Origin: Sulfitobacter sp. W027
GTDB taxonomy: Bacteria; Pseudomonadota; Alphaproteobacteria; Rhodobacterales; Rhodobacteraceae
Assembly: GCF_025143985.1 (NCBI RefSeq)
Contig: NZ_CP083564.1
Location: 3,122,001 to 3,186,000 of the forward strand
Reading direction: 5' to 3'
DNA length: 64,000 nt
The notes beneath the pieces are model-generated. The model made no database searches, had not been told where the DNA came from, and saw only the letters and a list, made by a program, of their open reading frames with translations. This document shows, in pieces, positions 1-8,447 of the stretch (the first letter of the stretch is position 1; each line of letters begins with the position of its first letter). A program made the translations under genes and the position numbers.

Positions 1-1
1 G

Positions 2-790
2 GTTATCGCCGCACTTGAGCGCCGCCAGCCGGAAGCCCCTCACCAAGAGATCGACAGCAGCGCTGAATCTACATTCCTGACACTGGTCGGGCATGAGCTT
101 CGCACGCCGTTGACTGTGCTTTTTGGCAGTTTGCGCATGTTGGAGGCCAAGGCTGAGCAAGGCATTAACCCGCTGCTGATCCGCTCTGCCCGGCGATCAG
201 TCGATCACCTCAGCGCCTTGATCGAAACGATCATTTCCTACAGCAACGTCAGCACGGGCGAGCTGCGCCTGAACGAGCGTGAATGCAACCTGAGCGACCT
301 GCTGCAATCGGTTTCGGCCCTGCACTTTGCCACCACGGATGCCACCGCCAAAACGATCACCCTGCGCGACAGCCTGCCGCTGGAAGAGATGCATATCGAT
401 GGCGATCAGATCGAACTTGCCGTCACAGCGCTGGTGTTGAACTCGGTGCTCCACGGTGGAAGTGAGATCGCGCTTGAGACCTTCAAAGACGCGGAAGGCA
501 ATATTGAGATTTCTGTCATCGACAACGGGTCTTTCGACGACCACGTCGATCTTGCCGAGCTGTACAAGCCCTTCGTCGTCGGCGGCGTGATGGATCACCG
601 AAGCACAAAAGGTGGGCTAGGCCTGGGCCTGCCGCTGACCCGCAAACTGATTGAGATGCATGGCGGGGATTTTGAGGTGCACGCAGAGGAAGATCAAAGC
701 CGCGCCGTCATCCGCCTTCCCGCTTGGCGGTGTGACATCAACGGGATCAGAGCCGCGAATGTCGACGTGCCGGTGATCGCGGCTCAGTAG
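2..790 (+). CDS. Sensor histidine kinase, C-terminal part (5' end outside window)
   Basis: The reading frame is already open at the left edge, so the sensor part is missing. What remains is the transmitter of a two-component kinase. The HisKA H-box HELRTP lies at 92-109, with the phospho-accepting His at 92-94. An N-box-like stretch (ALVLNSVLHGG) lies near 430-460, and a glycine-rich G-box (GGLGLGLPLTRKL) near 613-650. The His-kinase class is well supported. The stimulus and partner regulator cannot be told, because the N-terminus and any upstream response regulator lie outside. An in-frame TTG at 110 falls after the H-box and cannot be the true start. It is convergent with the hydrolase gene ending at 833. 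Confidence 0.9.
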   Translation, partial: VIAALERRQPEAPHQEIDSSAESTFLTLVGHELRTPLTVLFGSLRMLEAKAEQGINPLLIRSARRSVDHLSALIETIISYSNVSTGELRLNERECNLSDLLQSVSALHFATTDATAKTITLRDSLPLEEMHIDGDQIELAVTALVLNSVLHGGSEIALETFKDAEGNIEISVIDNGSFDDHVDLAELYKPFVVGGVMDHRSTKGGLGLGLPLTRKLIEMHGGDFEVHAEEDQSRAVIRLPAWRCDINGIRAANVDVPVIAAQ

Positions 791-832
791 GAACAGAGCG
801 GGTGCGACCTCTGCCACGCCTGCCCACGTTGA

Positions 833-1654
833 TTAGCTGCCGTCGACCGTGCGGATCAGCGCATTGATTTCGGCCGCAATTACATCAGGGTGATCTTCTG
901 GGGTGAAATGTTTGCCCCCGTCGATCCGGTGCAGCGGCGCGTTCAGGTCTTTGGCCAAACGCTCACCATACTCGATCTTTTGAAACTCATCATCGGCCCC
1001 CCAAACGATCCGCACGGGGATGTTGAGCCTGGGCAGCTTGTCCGCGATGGCCTTGGTATCTTCCACGTCCAGCGACTGTGCTTGCCGTACGAAGGCTTCG
1101 GCCTCCCCGTGTTGTGCGTAATGCGGGGCATGGGCATCATAGGCAGCCTCAGCAGCGGCGTCGGTCTCATGGCCCTTTGAGAAGATCATCTTGAGCAGTT
1201 GATGAAAAGAACCGTCAGGGGCGTGTTTCGCAACGCCCCCGGTCTTGGCCACAGCACTCACCAGCGGCACGGGCCATGAATCATAGCTGATCGCATTCGT
1301 TAGCAGCAGCCCGCTGACCATTTCCGGGTGGCGCACCGCCGCGATCTGCGCGACCCCGCCGCCAAGATCATGAGCGGCAAGAACCGCACGGCTTATGCCC
1401 TGATCTCGCATCCAAGCGACTAAATAATCGGCCTGTGCCGAGACTGATATATTGCGTCCTTCGCCCTGCGGGATCGACGCACCGTAGCCCGGCATCTCCC
1501 AAGCAAGGACCCGTCGACCTGTTATCTTCGGAGCAACGTCGCGCCATAGCGCGGGGCAGGTAGGAATACCGTGAAGCAGGATGACAGGGTCACCCGCCCC
1601 CGTCTCTTCCCACCGCATTTCGATTCCAGTGACGGTAGCTCTGTGGCTTTGCAT
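833..1654 (-). CDS. Alpha/beta hydrolase with Asp nucleophile (epoxide hydrolase/dehalogenase-like)
   Basis: The product is 273 aa with no signal peptide, so a cytosolic hydrolase is expected. HGIP at residues 28-31 is the oxyanion-hole motif. HDLGG at 95-99 is the nucleophile elbow, with Asp96 where serine hydrolases have Ser. HGxP plus an Asp nucleophile is typical of epoxide hydrolases and haloalkane or fluoroacetate dehalogenases. VWGADDEF supplies a likely acid, and the His in GGKHFTPEDHP is the expected base. The start is an ATG with an excellent ribosome site (AAAGGAG about 8 nt upstream). The substrate cannot be inferred. It lies downstream of the cytochrome gene but is separated from it by a terminator. 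Confidence 0.85.
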   Translation of the reverse strand: MQSHRATVTGIEMRWEETGAGDPVILLHGIPTCPALWRDVAPKITGRRVLAWEMPGYGASIPQGEGRNISVSAQADYLVAWMRDQGISRAVLAAHDLGGGVAQIAAVRHPEMVSGLLLTNAISYDSWPVPLVSAVAKTGGVAKHAPDGSFHQLLKMIFSKGHETDAAAEAAYDAHAPHYAQHGEAEAFVRQAQSLDVEDTKAIADKLPRLNIPVRIVWGADDEFQKIEYGERLAKDLNAPLHRIDGGKHFTPEDHPDVIAAEINALIRTVDGS

Positions 1655-1724
1655 GACACGTCTCCTTTCGGTGTGGACGTTCCATGGCCCAACACCTGCT
1701 TAAAGAAGACGTTCCGCCCCCAAC

Positions 1725-1754
1725 AAAAGCAAAAGCCGCCCCTAGGGGCGGCTC
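1725..1754 (-). terminator. Rho-independent terminator after the cytochrome c gene
   Basis: A perfect 20-nt palindrome at 1735-1754 (AGCCGCCCCT/AGGGGCGGCT) is followed on the minus strand by a T-rich tract. It lies 25 bp past the stop of the cytochrome gene and upstream of the hydrolase gene, so it should separate the two units. Confidence 0.75.
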
Positions 1755-1778
1755 TCACTCACGCAATGTAGCGCGATA

Positions 1779-2279
1779 TCAGTTCGAAACGCTTTGCAGG
1801 TAGGCGATCACGTCGGCGCGGTCTTCGACTTTGCGCAGACCTGCGAAACCCATTGTGGTGCCGGGTGCGTAGCCTTTGGGGCTGGCAAGAAAGGCGCTCA
1901 GCTCTTCCGGGGTCCAGCTGCCGTCGATCGAGGACAGCGCGCCGGAGTAGCCGAAATCACCAACGGCGGCGATGTCACGGCCAACCACACCGTCAAGGTG
2001 CGGGCCGGTGGCGTTGGTGCCGTCTACCTTGTGGCACGCGGCGCATTTGCGGAACACTTTGGACCCGCTGTCGGCATCGGCTTCGGCCATGACAGCAGCA
2101 AAGTCGATCTCTTCGCCACCTTCGTCGCCACCGGCATCAGCCACTTCGATCACATAGGACGGCTCCCCATGAGCGTCGGCGTGGTAAATCTCTTCACCCA
2201 CCCATTTGCCCAGCAGAAGTACCAACCAGGCGCCGAATACGCCGGCTGCGATTTTGGTCAGGGTCATTGTATCGAACAT
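1779..2279 (-). CDS. cycM: Membrane-anchored class I cytochrome c (CycM-like)
   Basis: The product is 166 aa. An uncleaved N-terminal membrane segment (about residues 7-25) is followed by an acidic linker and one cytochrome c domain. The heme-binding motif CAACH is at 79-83 and the likely sixth ligand is Met143 in TTMGFAG. This layout matches the membrane-bound c552/CycM cytochromes of alphaproteobacteria, which carry electrons from the bc1 complex to terminal oxidases on the periplasmic face. It is divergent from pheA across 154 bp and ends at its own terminator. The family is clear; the exact electron partner is an inference. Confidence 0.88.
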   Translation of the reverse strand: MFDTMTLTKIAAGVFGAWLVLLLGKWVGEEIYHADAHGEPSYVIEVADAGGDEGGEEIDFAAVMAEADADSGSKVFRKCAACHKVDGTNATGPHLDGVVGRDIAAVGDFGYSGALSSIDGSWTPEELSAFLASPKGYAPGTTMGFAGLRKVEDRADVIAYLQSVSN

Positions 2280-2433
2280 GCGTCAGGGTCCATCACTTGG
2301 TATTGGTACCATGGGCGGGCCATGGTTCTTGGCATCGTTGCCCGCGTATCTATTGCTTTCCCTTGGCGCAGGCAAGGTGTAGTTACCGCGACCAATTGCC
2401 CTTCCCCGCGCCTTTTGCAGCAGGATACGTTCC

Positions 2434-3291
2434 ATGACCGCCCAGACCACGCCGCGCATCGCCTTTCAAGGGGCCCTTGGTGCCTATAGCCACGAGGCCT
2501 GCATTCAAGCCTGCCCCGATATGGAGCCGGTGCCCTGCCAGTCGTTTGAGGGGGTGATCCGCGCCGTAAATGAAGGCCGCGCCGAACTGGCCATGCTGCC
2601 TGTGGAGAACACGACCTATGGCCGTGTTGCAGATATTCACCGCCTGCTACCCGAAAGCGGGCTGCACATCATCGGCGAAGCTTTTGTGCGGGTCCGCATC
2701 GCCTTGATGGCGCGGCCTGGCGTGGCATTGGAAGACATCAAACACGTCCGCGCGCATCTGGTGTTGTTGCCGCAGGCACGCAGCTTTTTGCAACAACATG
2801 GCATCACCTCTGAACCCGCCGCCGATTCCGCTGGGGCCGCCGCCGAGCTGGCCGCGACCGAGGGCAGCACCGATGGCGTTCTGGCCGGAGAGGTCGCGGC
2901 AGAGATCAACGGCCTCAATGTGCTGGCGCGCGACATTGAGGATATGGACCACAACACCACCCGCTTTTTGCTGATGGCACCCAAGATCGACCTCAGCCGC
3001 CGCGCAGAACGGATGCTGACCACCTTCGTTTTTGAGGTGCGCAACATCCCTGCGGCGCTTTACAAGGCGATGGGCGGTTTCGCGACCAATGGCGTGAACA
3101 TGACCAAGCTGGAAAGCTATATGGTGGGCGGGTCTTTCACCGCGACGCAGTTCTACGCCGATATTGAGGGCCATCCCGAAGACCCAGCGGTCAAACGCGC
3201 GCTGGATGAGCTGGGGTATTTTACGAATATGCTAGAGATCCTCGGCGCTTATCCTGCACATCCCGACCGGGGCGCGCCGACCGGGATGTAA
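2434..3291 (+). CDS. pheA: Prephenate dehydratase with ACT domain
   Basis: The product is 285 aa, the usual length of monofunctional prephenate dehydratase, which converts prephenate to phenylpyruvate in phenylalanine synthesis. The N-terminal catalytic domain begins IAFQGALGAYSHEA and carries the ENTTYGRV region around residues 59-66 and the conserved NTTRFL stretch near 173. A C-terminal ACT domain (from about residue 193) contains LESYM where many homologues have ESRP, and should mediate feedback by phenylalanine. There is no chorismate mutase domain. It is divergent from the cytochrome gene and is followed by a convergent SRPBCC gene. Confidence 0.95.
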   Translation: MTAQTTPRIAFQGALGAYSHEACIQACPDMEPVPCQSFEGVIRAVNEGRAELAMLPVENTTYGRVADIHRLLPESGLHIIGEAFVRVRIALMARPGVALEDIKHVRAHLVLLPQARSFLQQHGITSEPAADSAGAAAELAATEGSTDGVLAGEVAAEINGLNVLARDIEDMDHNTTRFLLMAPKIDLSRRAERMLTTFVFEVRNIPAALYKAMGGFATNGVNMTKLESYMVGGSFTATQFYADIEGHPEDPAVKRALDELGYFTNMLEILGAYPAHPDRGAPTGM

Positions 3292-3306
3292 GCGGGGCAC
3301 CAAGGC

Positions 3307-3780
3307 TCAGACCTTAACGCTGCGGGTGTGACGGTCTTCCATGCCACGCGCGTATTCGGCCACGCGGTCTTTGTACTTCTTGCTCAAGGTCGCTTTGGCC
3401 AGCTTGAGCGACTGCACCCACAGCCGCGCGGAAAGGTTCAACGGTTTGACCTCAAGCGCCACCAGCACCCGTGTGGTGTTGCGTGACAACGGCATCAGTT
3501 CGAACGACATCTGCCCGGCAAGCCCCTGCGACATGCTGTCGATCACGATTTCATTGGGCCGGTCAAAGGTGACTACCTCAATCGTCAACTCCCGCCGCTT
3601 GCCGCGCAGGGGGAAAACCGCGTTCCACGTCATGCCGACACCGGGTTTGTACATTGTATCTACGCGCTGCACCTCGGCCCCGCGCCGCATGGCAGACCGC
3701 TCAAAGCTCTCAAAGTCGCACAACATGTCAAAGACTGCCTCAATCGGTGCTTCGACGTCTTCTTTGGTCGAGAATTTCAT
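3307..3780 (-). CDS. SRPBCC (START/Bet v1-like) family protein
   Basis: The product is 157 aa. The opening MKFSTKEDVEAPIEAVFDMLCDF is typical of the START/Bet v1-like SRPBCC superfamily, whose fold makes a deep pocket for hydrophobic ligands. Further features are the PGVGMTWNAVFPLRGK strand region and a C-terminal helix rich in Lys/Arg. It has no signal peptide and no catalytic residues that define a reaction. It is transcribed away from nudC's end with a 60-bp gap containing a small GC hairpin (about 3820-3836). A specific ligand cannot be given. Confidence 0.75.
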   Translation of the reverse strand: MKFSTKEDVEAPIEAVFDMLCDFESFERSAMRRGAEVQRVDTMYKPGVGMTWNAVFPLRGKRRELTIEVVTFDRPNEIVIDSMSQGLAGQMSFELMPLSRNTTRVLVALEVKPLNLSARLWVQSLKLAKATLSKKYKDRVAEYARGMEDRHTRSVKV

Positions 3781-3840
3781 TCCGTCCGTTCCAATTCTTC
3801 TGCTCGCGTTTCCATCCCGCCGCCGTTACGGCGGGGCCTG

Positions 3841-4809
3841 TCAACGCAGTGTATCTGCAAGCCAGTTTTCCAGCAAGAAATGTGCGATAGCCCCGCGTCG
3901 GGCGGGCAGCAGGCGCGGGTGGCTTCCAGCAAAGACATCCATCATCTCTTCGCGGGTGACCCACAGAGCGTCTTCAATCTCAGCCGGGTCAATGGTTAAC
4001 TCGCGGCTCAGCGCTTCGCCGGCGCAGCCCAGCATCAATGACGCCGGGAAGGGCCAAGGCTGGCTGGAGAGATAGCTAACCGCCCCGACTTGTACGCCCG
4101 CCTCCTCGAACACCTCCCGGCGCACGGCAGCCTCAACCGTCTCGCCCGGCTCAACAAAGCCCGCAAGCAGCGAATACATCCCCTCTGGCCAGCCGGGAGA
4201 ACGCCCCATGAGAACGGAATTACCCTGGGTGATCAGCATGATGACCACCGGATCGGTACGCGGAAAATGCGCGCCGCCGCAGTCTGGGCAGACGCGCTGC
4301 CATCCGCCCTGTGCCAGATCGGTGGCACTGCCGCAGCGCGCGCAGTGGCGGTGTGTCTCATGCCAGCCGAGAATCGCCTTACCGCTGGCGGCGAGTTCGG
4401 CATCGCGGGGGGCAAGCCATGTCATGACACGCCGCAGTTCGGCAAAGACCATGTCATCGCCCAAAAGCGGATGGCGTTGCTCACTTGGATCAAGAAATGC
4501 CCCCAGTTGCGATTGATCCAGATCGGCTGGCGCCCAGTTTGAGATATCAACCGCAAACCTCGCCGCGCCGTCTTCGCGCCCCAGCAAGATTGCCGTACCC
4601 TCGGCCTCCTTCAACACCGGGTGGTCCAACGGCAGCCTCACCAAGGCGGCGGGACGCGCAGGTGCGATCAAAGGTTTGCCACGCCAGAACACGATGGCCC
4701 GCGCCGCTGGGTCGGCCCGTAGCTGGGCGATGGCCTGCGCATCGCCCCGCACCTCGCCCGCCCGATCAAGCGCCGAGCCACCAAAAGTTACCGTTTCCGC
4801 GTGACGCAT
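3841..4809 (-). CDS. nudC: NAD+ diphosphatase (Nudix hydrolase)
   Basis: The product is 322 aa from the ATG at 4809, which has a GGGGGAG ribosome site. An in-frame start 42 bp further upstream (4851) is open but lacks one. The middle has a zinc ribbon (CARCG...CPDCG). The Nudix box GFVEPGETVEAAVRREVFEEAG follows, then SQPWPFPASLM, the motif that singles out the NudC family. The enzyme splits NAD(H) into NMN(H) and AMP, and in characterised members removes NAD caps from RNA 5' ends. It is divergent from the CpdB-like nucleotidase, suggesting shared nucleotide turnover, though no operon links them. Confidence 0.93.
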   Translation of the reverse strand: MRHAETVTFGGSALDRAGEVRGDAQAIAQLRADPAARAIVFWRGKPLIAPARPAALVRLPLDHPVLKEAEGTAILLGREDGAARFAVDISNWAPADLDQSQLGAFLDPSEQRHPLLGDDMVFAELRRVMTWLAPRDAELAASGKAILGWHETHRHCARCGSATDLAQGGWQRVCPDCGGAHFPRTDPVVIMLITQGNSVLMGRSPGWPEGMYSLLAGFVEPGETVEAAVRREVFEEAGVQVGAVSYLSSQPWPFPASLMLGCAGEALSRELTIDPAEIEDALWVTREEMMDVFAGSHPRLLPARRGAIAHFLLENWLADTLR

Positions 4810-4963
4810 GGCGCTCCCCCGATGAAGGCTGTTTGCCTTTGACCCAGCCATGCCACGGCGCAGGCGATATTGGCAATCCCAAGCGCTCTTGCCACAGGGG
4901 TTGAAATCTGCTCATATAAAAACATCTTAAAGTTGTAATTCTTAGCGAGTACTTACCTTTACG

Positions 4964-6808
4964 GTGAACAAGCGCAGCGCATATGCCTCGGCCGGTGCCC
5001 CTCCCCCCACCGGAGCCACCCCGGCAGTCGCACGTCTGCGCATTTTGGCGACTACTGATTTACATATGCAACTCGGCGGACATGACTATGTGCGTGACCG
5101 CCCGGTCGGGCATCATGGGCTGGCCGGGATCGCCACGCTGATCCGTACCGCCCGACAGGAGGCCGCCGAGCACGGCGCGGCTTGCATCCTGCTCGACAAT
5201 GGCGATCTGTTGCAGGGCAATGCGATGGCCGACCAACTGGCGCAATTGCCGGTCACACCGACGCATCCTCTTGTCGCCTGCCTGAACCACCTGCGCTATG
5301 ACGCTTTGGGCCTGGGCAACCACGATCTCGACTTTGGGCTGCCGTATCTGCGCGCCGTGGCTGGGGCGCTCGATATGCCGCTGGTGTCGACCAACCTGCA
5401 CCTGAGCGAACCGGGCCCGCTGCGTCAGTGGGCGATCGTTCCCTGCCCGCTGCCATCTGCGGAGGGCCGTCCGTCGTCTACGCTGCGGATTGGCCTGCTT
5501 TCCGTCCTCCCCGGCAAGACTGCGATTTGGAACCGCGATGTCTTGGAAGACGAGGCCAAGATCACATGTCCGCTCGAGAGCCTCCGTTCAGCCGCGCCCA
5601 AGCTGCGCGCCGCCGGCGCTGATCTGATTGTCTTGCTGGCCCATATGGGCATCGCCGATGAGGCGGAAAGCGTGACAGAAGAAGACGTCTGCGCCCTTGC
5701 CGAAGTTGACGGCATCGATGCGGTGATCACCGGCCACACCCACCGACGCTTTCCCGGACAGGACCACCGCGCACGCAGCGGGGTCGACACGCAGATCGGG
5801 ACACTCTCCGGTCGCCCCGCTGCAATGCCGGGGTTTGGTGGGTCCGATTTGGCGGTATTGGAGCTTGCCCTTGAACGGGATGCAAGCGGTCTCTGGACGG
5901 TATTGCGCCATGAAAGCCGCCTGCGTTGCAACAGCGCGGAGACACTGGCCGACCCTGTGGTGCTGAGTGCCGCGCGGTTAAGCCACATTGGCGTCCGCTC
6001 CCATTTGGAAGAAATCGTTGGCCATACCGACCGGGCGTTGCACAACTTTTTTTCGCTCGCCATGCCTACTGCTATCGACGCGCTGACCGCCCGCGCTCAG
6101 GCTAAGGTGATACGCGAAAGTGTCGCAGGCACGCCTGACGGCGATCTTCCGATCCTCGCTGCCGCAGCGGCCCATACGGCGGGTGGACGCGGCGGGCCGG
6201 GGCATTTCCTGCATATTCCGCAGGGACCGGTGCAGCGCAACCATATCGCCGGGCTGATCCCCTATCGTAACGAGGTTTGGGCGCTGCGCCTGACTGGCGC
6301 TGACCTTCGCAGGCGGCTGGAGACTGCGGCAGAGGTTTTTGCCTTGCTTGGGGGTGCGGTAGGCCCTCTTGTCGATCCCCGCCGTCCGCCGTTTCACTTC
6401 GATACCATCTATGGTGTTACCTACGAAATCGACCCCCGCCGAGCGCGTGGAGACCGCATTATCGACCTATCCTGGCAAGGCGAGCCCGTGCGGTCAGAGC
6501 AAGGCTTTTTGCTCGCCACCAACCAGTTCCGCGCAGCGGGCGGTGGCGGCTTTGAAGGCGCGGCCGAAGCCGATGTTGCACTGCGCAGCCCGCTGCCACT
6601 TGCCGACGCGCTGATTGCGGCGCTCGCTGAGCCGGGTGAGTGTTTCTGGCCCGACGCCGCGCCGTGGCGCTTTAACGCTGCGGGGGCGCATTCGATCCTA
6701 CACACCTCCCCCGAAGCGCTGCCTTTCATTGAAGATATAGCACATCTATCGCCCGTCCCCTGCGGCATGACCCCCTCAGGTTTTGCACAGATACAGATCT
6801 GCTTGTGA
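4964..6808 (+). CDS. cpdB: 5'-nucleotidase / 2',3'-cyclic-nucleotide phosphodiesterase family (CpdB-like)
   Basis: The product is 614 aa with the two-domain 5'-nucleotidase/UshA/CpdB plan. The metallophosphoesterase domain begins LRILATTDLHMQL, with GNHDLDFGLPYL near residues 118-129 and GHTHRRFPG near 257. The C-terminal 5'-nucleotidase domain includes the IYGVTYEIDP and ATNQFRAAGGGGF regions. Family members release phosphate from cyclic and 3' or 5' nucleotides. CpdB is normally periplasmic, yet no signal peptide is visible at the N-terminus. The GTG start lacks an obvious ribosome site, so the start is the weak point. It is divergent from nudC. Confidence 0.85.
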   Translation: MNKRSAYASAGAPPPTGATPAVARLRILATTDLHMQLGGHDYVRDRPVGHHGLAGIATLIRTARQEAAEHGAACILLDNGDLLQGNAMADQLAQLPVTPTHPLVACLNHLRYDALGLGNHDLDFGLPYLRAVAGALDMPLVSTNLHLSEPGPLRQWAIVPCPLPSAEGRPSSTLRIGLLSVLPGKTAIWNRDVLEDEAKITCPLESLRSAAPKLRAAGADLIVLLAHMGIADEAESVTEEDVCALAEVDGIDAVITGHTHRRFPGQDHRARSGVDTQIGTLSGRPAAMPGFGGSDLAVLELALERDASGLWTVLRHESRLRCNSAETLADPVVLSAARLSHIGVRSHLEEIVGHTDRALHNFFSLAMPTAIDALTARAQAKVIRESVAGTPDGDLPILAAAAAHTAGGRGGPGHFLHIPQGPVQRNHIAGLIPYRNEVWALRLTGADLRRRLETAAEVFALLGGAVGPLVDPRRPPFHFDTIYGVTYEIDPRRARGDRIIDLSWQGEPVRSEQGFLLATNQFRAAGGGGFEGAAEADVALRSPLPLADALIAALAEPGECFWPDAAPWRFNAAGAHSILHTSPEALPFIEDIAHLSPVPCGMTPSGFAQIQICL

Positions 6809-6811
6809 GAC

Positions 6812-6840
6812 TTGCACTTCGCGCCTCGCCCTCCTATATG
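6812..6840 (+). promoter_or_regulatory. Sigma-70-type promoter of the SRP RNA gene
   Basis: TTGCAC (6812-6817) and TATATG (6835-6840) are separated by exactly 17 nt. The expected start, 6-7 nt after the -10 box, coincides with the first base of the long SRP RNA stem (GAGAGG at 6847). The box directly follows the end of the cpdB gene. Confidence 0.7.
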
Positions 6841-6846
6841 GGGCTT

Positions 6847-6941
6847 GAGAGGTTGGTGCGGGCAGGCGCCTCGCCAACCCGGTCAGATCCGGAAGGAAGC
6901 AGCCGTAACGAGCCCCGCTTGGGTCGTTATCAGCCTCTCAC
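6847..6941 (+). ncRNA. ffs: Signal recognition particle RNA, small (4.5S) type
   Basis: About 95 nt. The signature GGTCAGATCCGGAAGGAAGC, followed by AGCC, at 6881-6904 is the conserved SRP domain IV, with its GGAA tetraloop and the purine-rich internal loop bound by Ffh. The ends pair as a long hairpin: GAGAGG (6847-6852) with CCTCTC (6934-6939). A GC hairpin GTTGCA/TGCAAC (6946-6951 with 6963-6968) follows and may help end transcription, although no T-run is present. The RNA acts with Ffh in co-translational targeting of membrane proteins. The 3' end is set by pairing only. Confidence 0.93.
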
Positions 6942-6972
6942 CACCGTTGCATTGCTGCGCAGTGCAACGCCC

Positions 6973-7001
6973 CGGCAGTCGCTTCGCAGAAGCGATGAGA
7001 G
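6973..7001 (+). repeat. Dispersed hairpin repeat A, copy 1
   Basis: A 28-29 bp sequence beginning CGGCAGTCGCTTCG and ending GATGAGAG, with internal stem TCGCTTC/GAAGCGA. A near-identical copy lies at 48129-48156. This copy is 30 bp past the SRP RNA; the other is 28 bp past a partial tRNA. It lies in the 170-bp non-coding gap between the SRP RNA and the metallopeptidase gene. Confidence 0.6.
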
Positions 7002-7110
7002 GGGAAGCCCTCCTAAAAATGATGCTTTTGAGAAACTCAAGGCCCGCCAAGATGCCCTGATTTTCAGCACACCCGACACCGCCCCACCAGCAGGGCTCCC
7101 TCTTACCCCG

Positions 7111-7944
7111 TCACAACCGATCCGCCTTAAACGTATCACACTGCGCCATCTCGCCGCTTTCATAGCCGCGCTCGAACCATCGCGCGCGCTGCTCTGACGT
7201 GCCGTGGGTAAAGGTATGTGGCTGGGGCACCTGTCCGGCCTGACGCTGCAAATGGTCATCCCCGATCATCCGCGCCGCGTTCAGCGCCTCTTCAAGGTCA
7301 CCCTTCTCCATCAGCCCTTCGACGTTCGACGCCCAGATTCCCGAGAAACAATCAGCCATCAGTTCAAGCCGCACGGTCAGGGCATTTGCCTCAACCTCGG
7401 AGGACTGCTGCCGCATCCGTGCCACCTGCGGCAGCACGCCAATCTCATTCTGCGCATGGTGCGCGACCTCATGGGCGATCACATAAGCCGCGGCGAAATC
7501 CCCTCCGGCACCTAGGCGCTGTTCCAACGTGCGGAAAAACGCGGTGTCGAGATAGGCCATATTATCCGCCGGGCAATAGAACGGCCCCGTCGCGCCCGAG
7601 GCCCCGCCGCAGGCGCTTTGAGTCACGTTCTCAAACACAACGAGTTGGGGCGGCGTATAGGTTTCACCCAACTGTTCTTGGAAAACGCGGCTCCAGACTT
7701 GCTCGGTCGTGGTGAGCACGCGGGCAGCAAAATCGACCTGCGGATCTTCGCTGTCGCTCAGCGGGCGTGACTGTTGGACCTGACCGCCGCCTTGGCCGGT
7801 CAGCAGCGGGGTAACGTCAATGCCAGTGAAATAGCCGATTGCCAAAACCGCCAGCACACCGACCAGGCCGAGCCCCCCCGCCTTGCCGGCCCCACCGCTG
7901 CGACGGATGACATTCTTGCTCCGCCCAATTCCCCGCAACCGCAT
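7111..7944 (-). CDS. Neutral zinc metallopeptidase (YpfJ family), membrane-anchored
   Basis: The product is 277 aa. After a basic N-terminus (MRLRGIGRSKNVIRRSGG) comes one membrane segment (about residues 26-44, GLGLVGVLAVLAIGYFTG). A long extracytoplasmic domain follows with the zinc site HEVAHHAQ near 159-166. The CGGASGATGPFYCPAD region and the RLELMADCFSGIWA helix carrying the third zinc ligand region are characteristic of the YpfJ/neutral zinc metallopeptidase family. The substrate is unknown. It is divergent from the DUF202 gene across 63 bp. Confidence 0.88.
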   Translation of the reverse strand: MRLRGIGRSKNVIRRSGGAGKAGGLGLVGVLAVLAIGYFTGIDVTPLLTGQGGGQVQQSRPLSDSEDPQVDFAARVLTTTEQVWSRVFQEQLGETYTPPQLVVFENVTQSACGGASGATGPFYCPADNMAYLDTAFFRTLEQRLGAGGDFAAAYVIAHEVAHHAQNEIGVLPQVARMRQQSSEVEANALTVRLELMADCFSGIWASNVEGLMEKGDLEEALNAARMIGDDHLQRQAGQVPQPHTFTHGTSEQRARWFERGYESGEMAQCDTFKADRL

Positions 7945-8007
7945 AAACCGTCCCCCGCTATGTCAAAGCTTATTGCCACATGAACGCGCAAAGCGCAGTT
8001 TGGTTCA

Positions 8008-8370
8008 ATGAGTGATAAGAATGACCTAGCCGAAGACCGCACCGATTGGGCCGAGGATCGTACGATTCTGGCCAATGAACGCACCTTTGCAGGCTGGATG
8101 CGCACCGGTATGGCCTGTGTGGCCGTAGCAATCGGTCTGCGCGCCGTGTTCGGAGAGTTCGAGCCGACATGGGTGGCCAAAGCGGTGGCTTCGGCTTTCA
8201 TCCTCGCCGCGCTTTACGTCTATTGGGCGGCGCAGGCCTCGGCGGCGAAAACCCAACAGCGGCTAAGCGACCACCATGCCAATGCCCAGCCCAACAGCCG
8301 TATGAAAATACTTGCGGCAATCCTCGCCTTCGCGTCAATCGGTGTCGGCGCAATCCTTTGGATGCTCTGA
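8008..8370 (+). CDS. DUF202 (YidH-type) small membrane protein
   Basis: The product is 120 aa. A charged N-terminus with the repeat DLAEDRTDWAEDRTILANERTF leads into a three-helix membrane region (WMRTGMACVAVAIGLRAVFG; AVASAFILAALYVYWAAQA; the C-terminal ILAAILAFASIGVGAIL). The RTxLAxERTFxxWxR pattern is the DUF202 hallmark. The function of the family is not established. It is followed after 77 bp by dnaX on the same strand. Confidence 0.85.
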   Translation: MSDKNDLAEDRTDWAEDRTILANERTFAGWMRTGMACVAVAIGLRAVFGEFEPTWVAKAVASAFILAALYVYWAAQASAAKTQQRLSDHHANAQPNSRMKILAAILAFASIGVGAILWML

Positions 8371-8447
8371 CCCGTCCCCAAGCACGGTGGACGCCACGGC
8401 GCGGAGCGCCTAGTTTACGGCCTTGACCGAATCCGATCTGGGGCACC

